From NCBI RefSeq assembly GCF_004379255.2, contig NC_056035.1, forward strand, positions 15,273,902 to 15,337,901: a stretch of DNA of 64,000 bases, given 5' to 3'. Position numbers and translations under genes: made by a program. How positions within the stretch are numbered: position 1 is the first letter of the stretch; each line of letters starts with the position of its first letter. The stretch comes from Salvia splendens. Its lineage: Eukaryota; Streptophyta; Magnoliopsida; Lamiales; Lamiaceae. Shown piece after piece: positions 1 through 13,555 of the stretch. The notes beneath the pieces were generated by a model. It was given only the letters and a program-made list of their open reading frames with translations, was not told where the DNA came from and ran no database searches.

Positions 1-315
1 TCGTGTACACCTGGGAAAGTAAAACAACTTACTTTGCTAAATTTATTTTTTGACTTCGACTCTACCCAACCACCTTCGTGTCATCATCCACATGATATAA
101 TTCTGCCTTCAGAATTAATGTATTTGTTGTTAGTTTGGACTTTGTCAAGTTTCTGCTTCTATAGTGTTTGTCATTTCAGCTTCGTGGATCTTGGTTCTTT
201 GCATAGGAATTTCCTTGCAATGTTTTCAAGCTACAAGACTGCATTTTTTTTTGTTCTAGTAATTTCACTTAAACAGCTCCTATTGGCGTGTGACCAACTT
301 TGAATGTCGTTGCAG
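1..315 (+). other. Intron of BRM upstream of the first visible exon
   Basis: T-rich sequence ending in a polypyrimidine stretch and an acceptor (tgtcgttgcag, ending at 315). It is read as the intron before the first BRM exon in the window. The 5' exon or exons of the gene, with the start codon, lie outside the window. Open frames seen here have no recognisable protein. Confidence 0.7.
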
Positions 316-3300
316 TCGATGGCTCAACAGTTTCTGAGGAAACCTGAAGGGAATGATGCCATTCTGTCGTACCAAGCTGGCACAATACAAGGAACCCCAG
401 GGGCGACCAATTTTTCTGCAGCATCTGGCTCCACACAGCTGCCTCAACAGCCCAGGAAGTTCATTGATTTGGGCCAGCAGCATGGTTCCCCCAATAATCC
501 GGACCAAAGTTATAATAGAAGTCAAGGTGTTGAGCAACAGATGTTGAATCCGATCCAACAAGCTTATTTGCAGTATGCATTTCAGTCAGCCCAACAGAAA
601 CCTACCTTAGGAATGCAATCGCAGCAGCAGGTGAGACCAGCAATGTTTGGTTCTCTTGGAAAAGATCAAGAAATGAGGATGGCAAACATGAAAATGCAAG
701 AGCTGGTGTCCATGCAAGCAGCAAATCAGTGTCAGGGTTCCTCCTCCAAGAAACCCTCCGAGCAGGTTGTTCAGAGTGATAAACATGCGGATAACAGACA
801 TCGGCCTATGCCTGATCAGAGAAGTGAATCCAAACTCAACCATCCTCCATTAGGTGGTCAGGGAATCCAACCTGCACCTCTGCAAGCTCTACAATCTCAG
901 CAAAATATCATGAACATGCCAAACAATCAGATAGCTATGGCTGCACAGATGCAGGCAATGCAGGCATTGGCTCTTGAGCATAATATTGATCTGTCACATC
1001 CTGCAAATGCAAATGTGGTTGCGCAGCTTATTCCATTAATGCACTCCAGGATGGCTGCTCAACAAAAAGCTAATGAAAATAATACTGGTATCCCTTCTGT
1101 ATCCTTTGGTAAACAGCATGTTACCTCACCGTCAGTTGGAAATGAAGGTTCTCCCCATGGTAATTCCTCAAGTGACGTGTCAGGACAATCTGGGTCTTCC
1201 AAAGTTAAGCAGGCAGTTTCACCTAGTACTCTTGGGGTGAGTTCCAATGCAGCTCTACCTAACAATTGTAGCAGCACGTCTGCCCAACAGTTCTCTGTGC
1301 CACATATGCCCCCTAGGCAGCATTCCTCTCTTGGTCATGGAATGCCTCCTATGCATCCTTCGCAGTCACCAGGGAATCTGAGCCAAGGAGTTGACAGTTT
1401 TCTTGCAAAAACTTCTGTTGCAGAAGCTTCTCAGGCACAAAACGCCAGACAACTTAATCAGTCTCCTCAATCTGTAACTCCATCTAATGATGGGGATTTG
1501 TGTAATCCATCAACATCTCAGGGGGGACCCAGTTCACAGATGAGACAATTGCACACTGGTTTTACCAAGCAGCAGTTGCATGTACTTAAAGCACAGATAC
1601 TTGCATTTAGGCGTCTAAAGGTTAGAATATATTTCTACACCCTCCTATAGTTTGCTCTGGATTGTTTTTACAAAACTGTTTATGACTATCTGTTCATATT
1701 TCATTCTGATAGTTTCATAGATACTTACACTGACTTATCAAGTTCTCTCTTTGCTTTATTAGCAAAGAGGCGATGTAACTTTGCCGCGTGAACTGCTCCA
1801 AGCTATTGCTCCCCCACCACTTGATTTACAAATGCAACAGCTGATTCCACCTCCCACAAATGCTGGCAAGGACAAATTAGCTGGAGAAACTGCAGAGGAG
1901 CACACCAAACATGTGGAGTACAGTGAGAAAGGGGCCGGGGCTGCAAAATCTGTAGCTGGATTAGTTAATATGAAAACAGAAGGTCCAGGAGATGATAGGG
2001 CTGCTGCTGCCGCAACTGCGACCATTCAGAACTCTGTTGTTGCAGCAAAGGAGCGGAGGTTTGTGGGTCCTCCTGGAAAAGAAGAGCCGCAGCATATTGG
2101 TAGTTCTGGGAAATCCGAACAGGAGTCTGAACCGGGCAATCAGAAAACACTTGTCAGGATTGATGTTGCTGCAGACAGGGGTAAAGGAATTGCCTCACAG
2201 TCAAGTGCTTCAGATCCAGTGCAGGTTAAGAAACCCATTCAAGCAAGTAATACATCCCAACCTAAGGATTCTAGTTCTACACGAAAATATCATGGGCCGT
2301 TATTTGATTTCCCTGTTTTCACCAGAAAACATGAGAGCCTTGGATCCTCTATGATGAACAACAATAGTAACTTAATTTTAGCTTATGATATTAAAGATCT
2401 TTTTGCTGATGAAGGTGGAGAGATCCACAAAAGGAAAAGGGCCGAAAAAATTGGGAAAATTGATAAAATACTTGCTGTGAACTTAGAGAGGAAGAGAATC
2501 AGACCAGATCTTGTTATTCGGCTACAAATTGAATCAAAGAAACTTCAGCTTGTTAAGTGCCAGGCACGCTTGAGGGATGAGATTGAGCAGCAGCAACAAG
2601 AAATAATGGCTATGCCTGATAGACCATATAGGAAATTCGTTCGACTGTGTGAACGTCAGCGACAGGAGCTTAACCGACAATCACAGGCTAATCAGAAGGC
2701 AACTAGGGAGAAGCAACTAAAATCCATATTTCATTGGCGCAAAAAGCTCCTCGAGGCACATTGGGCTTCCCGTGATGCTCGAACCACCCGCAATAGAGGA
2801 GTGCATAAATATCATGAAAAGATGTTGAGAGAGTTCTCCAAAATGAAGGATGATGATCGTAATAAAAGAATGGAAGCCTTGAAAAATAATGATGTGGAAA
2901 GATATAGAGAGATGCTTCTGGAACAACAAACTAACTTACCTGGGGAGGCTGCAGAAAGATATGCTGTTCTCTCATCATTTTTAAGTCAAACTGAGGAGTA
3001 TCTTCACAAATTGGGCAGTAAAATAACAGCCACTAAAAATCAGCAGGAGGTTGAGGAGGCAGCTAATGCTGCTGCCACCACTGCACGTGCACATGTATTC
3101 TCTCTATTCTTCTCTCCCCTCCTCTTCCGTATTAAGCATATAAAAGGATCAATGTAGTATCATCTCCACTTCGAAAACATCAAGTAAAAAAGTAACTGCT
3201 CTGTGTTTGCTAAGCGTAAAACTCAAATGATCATACTTTGATAAGTTTCTCTAAGAAATTGTCTTCAAATGAGAAATCAAGTTGTCTGATGCTTAAATAT

Positions 3301-6300
3301 GACTGTTCACATCAGCTATGCATATACGAGAATGAAATTCTCACACTTCTTTATTAATATTTGGAAAAGTGGGAAGATGTTACCGGAAATATATGTAGCA
3401 TCATCAATCTTGTATAGTATACACCAACCTGTTTTCACTATGCTTTTCCGACTCCATAATGGTTCTTTACGACATTTTCCAGTTCAGTTATAATTGAACA
3501 CAATGATGGCTTCTCTACATAAGAGCAAGGACAATTGGATTTGGTGTCTCATTGACTTGTATCTCTTAATGTCTTCTTTTAACCCCTATGTTCCTCTAAT
3601 GAATGTATTTATCCTATATTTATGTTTGTTATTTGCTAATTTGTGGCTTCAGATACTTCAGTATTCTCATTTATGTCTTTTCTGGATACAAGGGTCTCTC
3701 GGAAGAGGAAGTAAGAGCTGCTGCTGCCTGTGCGAGAGATGAAGTCATGATAAGGAACCGGTTTTCTGAGATGAATGCACCAAGAGATAGTCAGTCTGTT
3801 AACAAGTATGCCACAGCTAGCTTATTTTTATTTCATTTCTCATAATATATGGATGTTCATTTCTCATAATATATGGATGCCATTAGAGAGTAATTTTGGA
3901 TCAGATATTTTTAATTTCATCCTGAATTATTACCATATGCTTAATGTTTCTATCATACATATTGGACAGACCATGTGGGTGCCGTCTGTATCTTTATGTA
4001 ATTTAGACCTAAAACATCTTCCTGTCATACTTAAATTAGATTTTAGCATAAAATCTTCTTTTTCCCCTTTTCGTGGTTTCTACCAGGTACTACAATCTGG
4101 CACATGCTGTGAATGAAAGGGTCATAAGGCAGCCTTCAATGCTACGAGCTGGAACTCTACGAGACTATCAACTTGTTAGTTGCGGTTTAGTTTGAACTGT
4201 GTGATTGACCCTTAATTGAACAGCTCTGCATGTTAGTTTCTCTGCACATTGCCAGTAGTTATTGATCTAGATGTACTCAATTATGCAGGTTGGTTTGCAG
4301 TGGATGCTATCATTATACAATAACAAATTAAATGGCATTTTAGCAGATGAGATGGGTCTGGGAAAAACGGTGCAGGTGAGACAGTTCTGATTAATAATTA
4401 TTCAAAAGTTTGGGTCTTCTTATGCTTAAAGAGTCGCAATGTCTTCTACACATGATATTACCTGAGTTTTGAAAGCTTATAACCTCAAAAGGAGCTGAGT
4501 TGAGCTGATGAGCAGGACTGCACTGCAGGAGGCTCAAGCTCAAATTATTTCTTTTACCTAGGCTCGAGCTTGGATCAAGCTCAATTTCAAGCTTTTTTAG
4601 TTAAGTTGTGTTGGGTTTGTGAATGACCCATTTATTAACTAAAATGGGGCTTTCTTGAGCTTGGCTCGGAAGCATTATAGCATATGATCAGTTCTAGCTC
4701 TAGACGAAATGTGTTTATTAAGTTTTAGCATACAAAATGGAAAAAAGCTCAATTGAGTTTCCTTTAGTTTGAACTTCTGGACAAGTGGGCATGCTCGGAA
4801 GCATATAAACTAATTGAACTTGAACTTGAGCTCTGTAAGATGCTGACAAACATCAATGCTGAAAAATAAAAGATTGAATACTTCGGGGCTTGAGCTTGTC
4901 TTGGATTTTTTTCGTGCTTGAAATTGGCTCATTCTTGGTCGTTTGGTTGAGGATTATTTATAATAGAATTTTTTCCCTGAATCAAGATTCATGAATCTCA
5001 TTTATTTCCCTTAAAACTTATGTCCTTTAAACAAACAGCCTTACTTATTTGTGTTTGTGAAGTTTCATTTGTGCTTATATTTGAAATTTTGCTCAAATTT
5101 TTGTTTATGCAGGTGATGGCCTTGATTGCTCATTTGATGGAATTCAAAGGAAATTATGGCCCTCATCTTATTATTGTTCCCAATGCTGTACTTGTCAACT
5201 GGAAGGTAAGAGATTCATTGTAGCACCTGTTTGAATTCTTAGAAGTATCTAACTGTAACATCTCTGTTTTTTGTCTTAGAGTGAATTGCATAATTGGCTT
5301 CCGAGTGTTTCCTGTATATATTATGTTGGTGGGAAAGACCAAAGGGCGAAATTGTTTTCTCAAGTAAGAAGAGAATAATTTCATAGTTAAACTCTTTGCT
5401 TCATAATATTCTTCAATGTTATCAATTCCGTTTGTTTCATCTACTGTGTAGGAAGTGCTAGCCATGAAGTTTAATGTGCTTGTAACGACCTATGAGTTCA
5501 TCATGTATGATCGTTCAAAACTTTCAAAAATTGATTGGAAATATATTATAATTGATGAAGCACAACGGATGAAGGACAGAGAGTCAGTATTAGCTCGTGA
5601 CCTTGATCGGTATCGCTGCCAAAGGCGGTTGCTTCTTACCGGGACACCATTGCAGGTATGATTTTGTTATGATTGGATATATGTTTTGTGGAGTAGAAGT
5701 TATTTCCTTGAGTTTTGTATTAATTCAAATAATTCATTCTATTTAACTGCCCCATACATTCTTTTCTGGTTATACTTGATCTGGAAAGTATTATTTTTTG
5801 ACTGGACATGGAGTTTTAGAAAAGATGAAGGGGTGATATTCTTGATTACTTTTGCCGTATTGACCATCAAAGTAGTAGTTAAGTTGAAATCGTTAGGACT
5901 CTTAGGTAGGAAAATTTTATCTGGAAAATTCCTTAAGAAAATGAAGTGGTAACTTGGGATAGAAGGGTGCGATTCAATTCCATTATGTTGACAATAAGTC
6001 TCATTGAATGTAGCATCTATAGAATTGATCTGCTACATATTAGCATATAAGCAACTATGATGTGAGACTGCGAGTACTAGTCAACTTTTGTTGTTAACAA
6101 ATACTTATAGTGGTGCTCAGAGCAGCCATAACTTGTAGTACTCCTTCCTTTATCACAACAAAACTGAAACATGTTTCTTACATCTTCAAACCTTGTATTA
6201 ATCTTTTCTTGCACTTTATCAGAATGATCTTAAAGAGCTTTGGTCTCTTTTAAACCTACTGCTCCCAGAAGTTTTTGATAATAGAAAAGCATTTCATGAT

Positions 6301-9300
6301 TGGTTCTCTCAACCATTTCAAAAAGAAGGGCCTGCACATGAAGATGACTGGCTCGAGACAGAGAAGAAGGTGATAATTATCCATAGACTACATCAAATAT
6401 TGGAACCTTTTATGCTTCGGCGGCGTGTTGAAGATGTAGAAGGATCACTTCCTCCGAAGGTATGTTGTTACTATTCTAATGTCATTGTTACAAAATTGTT
6501 TCTGAATAAATTTGAAAATGCAGGTCTCGATTGTTTTGAAATGTCGAATGTCTGCAATACAGGGTGCCATTTATGATTGGATTAAATCAACTGGTACTCT
6601 TAGGGTTGACCCTGAAGATGAATATCGCAAGTGTCAAAAGAATCAAAATTATCAGGCTAAAACTTACAAAACATTAAACAATAGATGCATGGAGTTAAGA
6701 AAAGCTTGCAACCATCCATTGCTAAACTACCCATATTTCAGTGACTTCTCAAAGGATTTTCTTGTGAGGTCTTGTGGAAAATTGTGGGTTCTGGATAGAG
6801 TTTTGATGAAGCTTCAGAGAACGGGACATAGGGTACTGCTCTTTAGTACCATGACCAAACTTCTTGATATAATGGAGGAATATTTGCAGTGGCGAAGGCT
6901 TGTTTTCAGAAGAATTGATGGGATGACTAGCTTGGAAGACCGCGAAAGTGCTATTGTGGAGTTTAATCGGCCAGGCACTGATTGTTTTATCTTCTTACTT
7001 AGCATTCGTGCTGCTGGACGGGGTCTCAATCTTCAGTCTGCTGACACAGTGATTATATATGATCCGGATCCAAACCCAAAAAATGAGGAACAGGCTGTTG
7101 CTCGTGCCCACCGTATTGGGCAGACGAGGGAGGTGAAAGTAATTTACATGGAAGCTGTGGTTGGCAAAATATCCAGTCATCAGAAAGAGGACGAGTTCAG
7201 GAGTGGTGGAGTAGTTGATTCAGATGATGACCTTGCTGGCAAGGACCGGTATGTTGGTTCAATTGAGAGCTTGATTCGGAATAATATTCAACAGTATAAG
7301 ATTGACATGGCTGATGAAGTTATAAATGCTGGGCGGTTTGACCAGAGGACTACACATGAAGAGAGACGACTAACTTTAGAAACACTGTTGCATGATGAAG
7401 AAAGATACCAAGAAACAGTTCACGACGTTCCTTCTCTTCACGAGGTAAACCGTATGATTGCTCGGAGTGAGGAAGAAGTGGAGCTCTTTGATCAAATGGA
7501 TGAAGAACTTGACTGGGCAGAGGACATGACTCGATATGATCAGGTCCCTGATTGGCTTCGTGCTAATACACAAGAAGTAAATACTACAATTGCTAATTTA
7601 TCAAAGAAGCCATCAAAGAATGCTTTATATGGTGGGATGCAACCTCCTGTTGAAGTGGCTTCTGAGATTTCTGAGAGGAGGAGAGGGCGGCCTAAGGGAA
7701 AGACTCCTATTTATACTGAATTAGATGATGAAAATGGAGAATTTTCTGAAGCAAGCTCCAATGATAGAAATGAATATTCTGTTCAAGAAGAAGAAGATGG
7801 AGACATTGGGGAGTTTGAGGATGATGAATCCACTGAAGCGCCTATGGTTAATAAAGATCAATCAGAAGAAGATGCTCCTGTTTCTGCTGATGGATATGAA
7901 TACCAAAGAGCTTTGGATAATGTCAGAAACAATAGCATACTTGAAGAAGCAGGCTCTTCTGGGTCCTCTTCACACAGTAGGAAGTTAATGCGCATGGTCT
8001 CACCTTCCGTGTCTTCTCAAAAGTTTGGATCACTTTCTGCATTAGATGGCAGGTCCGGCTCCCAATCAAAGAAATTGGTATGTCTCACAGTTGCTTTATA
8101 ATTCGTATAAAGCTATTGATTCTCTACATTGTTACCTTTCTTGCTTTTTATTCTAATTTTCCAGGCAGATGACTTAGAAGAAGGAGAGATTGCCATATCT
8201 GGAGAGTCTCCTATGAACCAGCAGCATTCAGGTAGCTGGATCCAAGATCGTGATGAAGGTGAAGATGAACAGGTCTTGCAACCCAAGATAAAACGAAAAC
8301 GTAGTATTCGGCTTCGCCCGCGGTCTGCTAGGGCAGAAGAGAAGCCTAGTGACAAGTTATCTCTTCGTCGTGGTGATCCTACTATGTTACCACTACAGGT
8401 AGATAATAAATACAAGACTCAAGCAAGTGATGACAGTGCCCGTAAAGTTCTTGGAGATTCTGGTTGTATTAAATCAGAGAAAATTGATTCATCTATCAAG
8501 AGCAAAAGAAATCTACCATCAAGGAGAAATACAGCTAATGTGCAAAGTGCTCTTAAATCTGGGAGAGCGAACTATGAGTCTGCTCTTGCAGATGATGCCT
8601 CTGAACAACACCTCAAAGTAAACTTGGACTGTAAAGTTGCGAAGGGGCCTAAAACTAGTGGCCCTAAGATGTCGGAGGTCATCCTGAGAAAGGTATGCTC
8701 CTCTTACTGTTTGTATTTTTGTATCAATCAATTTGATACTGGTTCTTATCTACACTACATAGAAAGATATACTTGCTTATCTGCATTTTAGCAATGATTG
8801 TGATCCAGGCAAACTGGAGTGGGGAAATGTAATTGGATCACTCTGTTTATCTTGTAAAGTTGAGCCACTTGCTTAGGCAGTTGCAAGTTCTAGTCCTGCA
8901 TCCTCCTTTCTTCCCCACCACGCACACTCAGTTTTGATATAATTTCGTCTTCCAGCTGTCTGTTACTGAAATAGGCTTTGTTTTAACATGATTTTGTTAC
9001 AGTGCAAGACTGTTATCGGCAAGCTTCAGAGAAGAATAGATTATGAAGGTCATCAAATAATACCACAGCTGACTGAACTGTGGAAAAGAAATGATTACGC
9101 CAGTGGGGATGAAGATAGCCTTTTGGATTTGAGAAAGATTCTCAACCGTCTTGACAGATATGAGTACAGTGGAGTCATGGGGCTTGTTTCTGATGTGCAG
9201 CTTATGTTGCAGTCTAGCATGCAGTTTTTTGGTTTTTCATATGAGGTATAATTTTCTTCTGCGAATCCTTCATTGTCCATGTATTCTTTGCGTAATCTCC

Positions 9301-10422
9301 ATATTCATACTCGACTCAGCAGCAATTCCTATAGTTACAAGGTAGTATTAAGTCTTATGTCCCTAGGAAGCTTTTGTTAACATGTTGGTGTGAAGATAGC
9401 TTTGGCTTATTTTCCTGTACAGGTTGTCTAAGTGATCTCTGAATCTTGCTTTTTTTTGGTACAACTTCATAAGATTAAGTTATAGACAGGTCAAGAGTCC
9501 ATGTCCTTCTGCAGTTGTAAATTCTAGGTGATATTTGTTCGTCTTAGGGGCAGTTTGGTAGGGCAGATAACTCCTCTGTCTTGGGGTTATCGGACCTAAA
9601 ATGATCTAAAATGTGTGTTCTTATCATTTGTTGTCTTATCTATCTTCCCTACCAAACTGCCCCGTAGTGTTTCTTTTCAGAATATTTGCATCTCATAATG
9701 TCATGTAAATTAAAAGGCTTATAGGAGTAATTGGACTGCCTTAATAGATTGAATAAAATATTTGTCGCCATTATGAATTTCTAACAATCTAGCTATGTGG
9801 ACTGTATGATCAGGTGAGGTCGGAGGCGAAGAAAGTCCATGATCTATTCTTTGATATCATTGCGGTAGCATTCTCAGATACTGATTTTCGAGAAGCCAGA
9901 AGTTCCATGTCTTTCACTGCTCCTGTTTCTATGCCAGCCACTTGGCCATCTTCACGACAGCTACCTGCTTCTCAGGGCAAGCGCCAGAAATTAGTAAAAG
10001 AGGTGGATTCAGAAAATGCTCCTTTCCTGAACCCACAGACCCACATGCATTCTAAATTCAGGAACTCCATGCCTCACAAGGAATCGAGGCTTGGAAGCAG
10101 CAGCAGTCGGGATCTTGGCCAACTGGATGATACTCACCCTTTCACTCACCCTGGGGACCTTGTTATCTGCAAAAAGAAGAGAAAAGACAGGGAGAAGTCG
10201 GCTGCAAAGTCTGGAAATGGATCAGCAGGTCCATTGTCACCTACAGGTATTGGGCGTGGGATGAAGAGCCCAGGGTCAATCTCAGGCACCAGAGATATCG
10301 GGTTGAGCCAACATGGCTGGGGGCCACTTTCCCCTCAACAAGGGAACAGCAGTGTTGGCTGGGCAAATCCTGTAAAGAAAATGAGAACTGATGCTGGAAG
10401 GCGGCGTCCGAGCCATTTATGA
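316..10422 (+). CDS. BRM: BRAHMA-type SWI2/SNF2 chromatin-remodelling ATPase, 5' partial
   Basis: Catalytic subunit of the plant SWI/SNF (BAF-type) complex: a nuclear DNA-dependent ATPase that slides or evicts nucleosomes. Exons read from GT-AG junctions and frame: 316-1620, 1763-3094, 3693-3805, 4087-4174, 4289-4375, 5113-5205, 5280-5363, 5452-5655, 6223-6459, 6524-8077, 8165-8692, 9003-9245, 9814-10422. This gives 2158 codons plus stop, close to the roughly 2.2 kb-residue length of Arabidopsis BRM, so little is missing upstream. Domain order: Gln/Met-rich N-terminus; QLQ motif ([17 protein letters not shown], about 1566-1620); HSA helix (about 2500-2690); ATPase lobe 1 with Walker A DEMGLGKT (4350-4373), DEAQ box (about 5553) and LTGTPLQ (5635-5655); lobe 2 with [15 protein letters not shown] (about 7090-7135); acidic linker and RGRPKGK AT-hook-like motif (about 7684); C-terminal bromodomain across the last two exons (9003-9890). 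No lesion is seen. It is convergent with the E2 gene downstream. Confidence 0.96.
4376..5112. repeat. BRM intron with GAGCTC/AAGCTC-rich repeat
   Basis: This 737-bp intron separates the Walker A exon from the next ATPase exon. Between about 4480 and 4930 it is dense in short motifs of the type gagctcaag, ctcgagctt and gagcttg in both orientations. No clean terminal repeat or target duplication was found. It looks like a decayed dispersed repeat. Confidence 0.4.
8815..8945 (+). repeat. Possible decayed tRNA-like SINE fragment in BRM intron 11
   Basis: Within the intron 8693-9002, a box-A-like tgcttaggcag and a box-B-like agttctagtcc lie about 20 bp apart in the order of a tRNA promoter. No target duplication or tail was found, and the spacing is short for a real tRNA. 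This is only a hint of an old SINE. Confidence 0.2.
9547..9663. mobile_element. Short MITE in the last BRM intron
   Basis: A 117-bp sequence bounded by inverted repeats: left ggggcagtttggtaggg, right ccctaccaaactgcccc, with the inner sequence also partly complementary (agataa / ttatct). The TTTGGTAG core is typical of plant Tourist- or hAT-like MITEs. The 5' flank is TTA, but the 3' flank does not repeat it, so the superfamily is not settled. Confidence 0.65.
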
Positions 10423-10778
10423 GTATTGAATTATGTAGCAGTTCCAATCTGTTTAAATGAAATGAATGAAAATATGATCTGTAATGTGATTATATCCAAA
10501 ATTCTGATAGTTCTTCATATTCATGCCCTATACCATTATTGCGGCAAGCTTAGTAGCTTCTGATTTCATATATCCAATTTCCTTATGCGTTGCTCTTTCG
10601 CTAAGTTGCAGAATAGCATGCTATGAACACGAAGCAGACTCAAGAAGAAGCAGTTGAGTCTTTTTGCATCCATTCCAATTAACAGTTATTGCTATGTGTA
10701 ATTAAATTACAATTTTGTGACAGAAATGCCACATGATATGCACAAACTACATGGATGGTTACAGTTACAGAGAGAAGA
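10423..10778. other. Intergenic: 3' ends of BRM and the E2 gene
   Basis: About 355 bp between two convergent stop codons. AT-rich, with candidate polyadenylation motifs (aatgaa, aaaatatga) just after the BRM stop. The rest is presumed 3' UTR of both genes. No other gene is seen. Confidence 0.6.
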
Positions 10779-13555
10779 CTATGGATCCACAGGTCCCAAA
10801 ACAACCTCATCGCTCGACTCATATTCATCTTCAGTCAGCTCCTCATCGCTCGACTTCTCTTCTGGGATGGCCCCTGCATCCTCTGGCTTGGCGTATTTCA
10901 GGCAGTATTCTAGAATACAAAGAGTTGAGCACATCAGAATTGCATTTGCATTACAGTATAATCCATGATACAATTGGATGCTCACCAAATTTGTATGGTA
11001 AGCTGTCATATTATGGATGTGACAATTGAAAGATGGACTTCACCTATCATTTTCATGAAAGGTATATAAATTTATTTGTAGTCTCTCTCCTCTTAAACAA
11101 GGTCTACTTGTTCAAAGATATGAAAATAATGGAAGGATAACATGGCACGAGTTGCATAACAAATTTGAAGGTGACCTAATGGATATAGCATAGGGACTTT
11201 AAGACTAGTGCCTGAGTTCGTATTTCCTATATCTACGCCACTAGTTGAGCCTCCATTCCACATGACCTAGAGCTAGAGATGGAGATAGAGAGTCCAACTT
11301 AGTTCTTAACTCGACTATTCTGCGGATCCTGGCTTGAAACCCTCATTATACATACTCTCTCTCAACCATAACCAGCAGTGGAACTTCTTACAAAATACTC
11401 CCTCCGTCCCCAAAGAATATGCACTTTGGGGTCGACACGAGTTTTAATGTAAAATTGGTGAAGTAAGAGAGAGGTAGAGAGAAAAAGTAAATAAAGTATT
11501 GTTAGTAGAAAATGAGTCTCACCTCATTAGAGAGAAAAAACTTTCCAAAATTAGAAAGTGCATGTTCTTAAGGGACGGAGGGAGTACATTTTAAGGTAAA
11601 ATATTCTTTGGACGTCAACAAATCATACCCGCTAAAGTTCAATATGAGTCAACTTTCATCAAACAAAAGAACAAGCTACTTTTCAGGCTTTATTTGCTAA
11701 ACTATATCCTTAACTTTTTTCTAGTTGAGTTCTGGGTTTCAATACCTTATGTGTATTGCTATAACAACTGGTCGCCAGGTCATTATTAGCAACCTGGTCG
11801 TGTTCGTTGTCTAGTTAGTAGATAAAATAAAACGAAAGACTCGGATATGGAACCATGCGAGAACTTAAGGGGGTGCTCGGTTTGCAAGATTGTATTCGGG
11901 ATTAAATTTGTAGTGTGTTTGGTTCATGAGATTCAATCCCACAACTCAATCCTAGATGAATAATCATGGGATAATTAGTCATAGCTAACCCCCTATGACA
12001 AATAATCTCACAACTCAATCCTAGATTATATCTTGGTATTATTTTATCATGGAAACCTAACACCACCAAATAGTACTAATTTATTCCCTTTTGCATTACT
12101 TCCTAAGGCCATCTTTGTATTTATGAGCATGCCATAACATTTTCACTTTTATCACATTTCCACAAGCCAGAAGCCATAGCTAAGCGCATTCTCTACGAAC
12201 GAGATCATTTGCATTATAGCCAGATCACGACTAACATCTGCAGTCAGCAGTTTACTTTTACTTGTATCCACTCCTATAGTATAAGCTGCCAATGCGATGT
12301 ATGCATTGAAAGTTTCAATCTTGTGGGCAACATAAGATTTCAGAAGCTTGGGTACCTTTAACTCTTTGTTCATATGCAGTTCTGTCGCGCATCAACATGG
12401 CAGCAGCTTCCTCATTCAATGGGTCCAATTCATTTGGATACAAAAGTAGCTGAGGTAAAAACACCTCAAAAACATTAACCAGGTCTGCCAAAATCATTAT
12501 TAAAGAAAAAGGTCAGTTAGCATCAATCAATCAAGAATTTGAGAAACTGTAATCAACAAAACTAATAAATGAGACTGGTTTATTACCATACATGGGGGTC
12601 CAGGTCTGGTTAATAACATCCAGACAAACTGAACCTGACCTGAAATTTGAAAACATGGAAAATTGATTCCTATATGTTTGCTAAAACGACATAGGATAAG
12701 AGAATGCATTTTGCAATTGAAACTCACACTTCATCCACGTTGGGGTGATAGATCTTGTTAACAAATCCTATGGAAGGAGACTTGTAGGGATAGGCATCAG
12801 GAAGCTCAACTCGTACCTTCCACACCCCGCCATGATATGGACCTATCGCGTTACATTGGAAATTTAAGAGACACAAAAGAAACTAAAGGGAAGTTAATTA
12901 CCTAGAAACAGAATAGGATATGTTCTGCATATGCTACTTCTCCATATTCAATAGCCTAAATTTATGATCAAGAATCAACCATCTTCCACAAAACAAAGTT
13001 GAAATAAAAATCCAAGATTATTTCTTTTCGACCAGAGTTGAATTCATCTAATAAGCCAAAGTTGAATTTATTCACCTCCCCAGCCAAAAGAGGACAAATT
13101 ACAAGCATCAAAACCTAGAAGTAGAAATAATTTCAATCTTGTAGCAAAAATGTGGAATAGAAAAGCAAAAAATCCAGTCTGTTTCCAATTTCCTAATCAA
13201 GAACCGTTGAAAGAATTTCTTCTGGATACAAAAACAACAATCTTAGCCAATCTATAAAAAGCTATGACAGAGAAAAGGCTAATGAATTGAATTACTGTCA
13301 GTGGGTCCATGGAACTGCACATAGAACTCCTGCATCCCATCATTCATCGTCTCCACCTTGTAGTCACTCATCATCCTATTTCAAGAGACCAATATTTCAT
13401 TAGTATTACCGAAAATTGAAAAAGAAATCAAAGCCTTCTGCAAACCAAGAAAAGGGAACTACTGGAAATGGAGATGGAGAAGAAAACAACACTATATTTC
13501 AAGGAAATTACAATTTCATTAAGTCCATCTCTCGCCTCTTGCTTGGGGAAGACAT
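10779..13555 (-). CDS. Ubiquitin-conjugating enzyme E2, UBC4/5/6 type
   Basis: Accepts ubiquitin from E1 on its active-site cysteine and passes it to substrates with an E3. Exons on the minus strand: 13512-13555, 13296-13375, 12728-12842, 12587-12639, 12356-12484, 10779-10909. The total is 552 nt, 183 residues, all junctions GT-AG and in frame. It starts [20 protein letters not shown], which matches the family start. The UBC fold is complete: [16 protein letters not shown], the HPN motif (YHPNVDE), and active-site Cys85 in [12 protein letters not shown]. The tail after [10 protein letters not shown] is acidic and Ser/Glu-rich ([16 protein letters not shown]), as in UBC4/5/6 of Arabidopsis. 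Intron 5 (10910-12355) is large and holds two MITE-like insertions. Which of the three close paralogues it matches best cannot be told by eye. Confidence 0.95.
11398..11584. mobile_element. Stowaway-type MITE in E2 intron 5
   Basis: A 187-bp element with TIRs ctccctccgtcccc and the complement ggggac-type end (gggacggagggag), flanked by TA at 11396-11397 and 11585-11586. The CTCCCTCCGTCCC terminus and TA duplication are diagnostic of Stowaway (Tc1/mariner-derived) MITEs. The inner repeat also pairs (atatgcacttt / aaagtgcatgt). Confidence 0.93.
11870..12080. mobile_element. Possible Tourist/hAT-like MITE in E2 intron 5
   Basis: It starts gggggtgctcggtttgcaag and ends near aacaccaccaaatagtac, the general look of TTTGGT-ended plant MITEs. 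It contains a near-direct repeat of cacaactcaatcctagat (about 11941 and 12010). Exact ends and a target duplication were not resolved. Confidence 0.4.

Noticed and set aside
5686..5952. 88-residue open frame in a BRM intron
   Set aside because: It lies wholly between a good donor (5656) and acceptor (6222) and has no homology I recognise.
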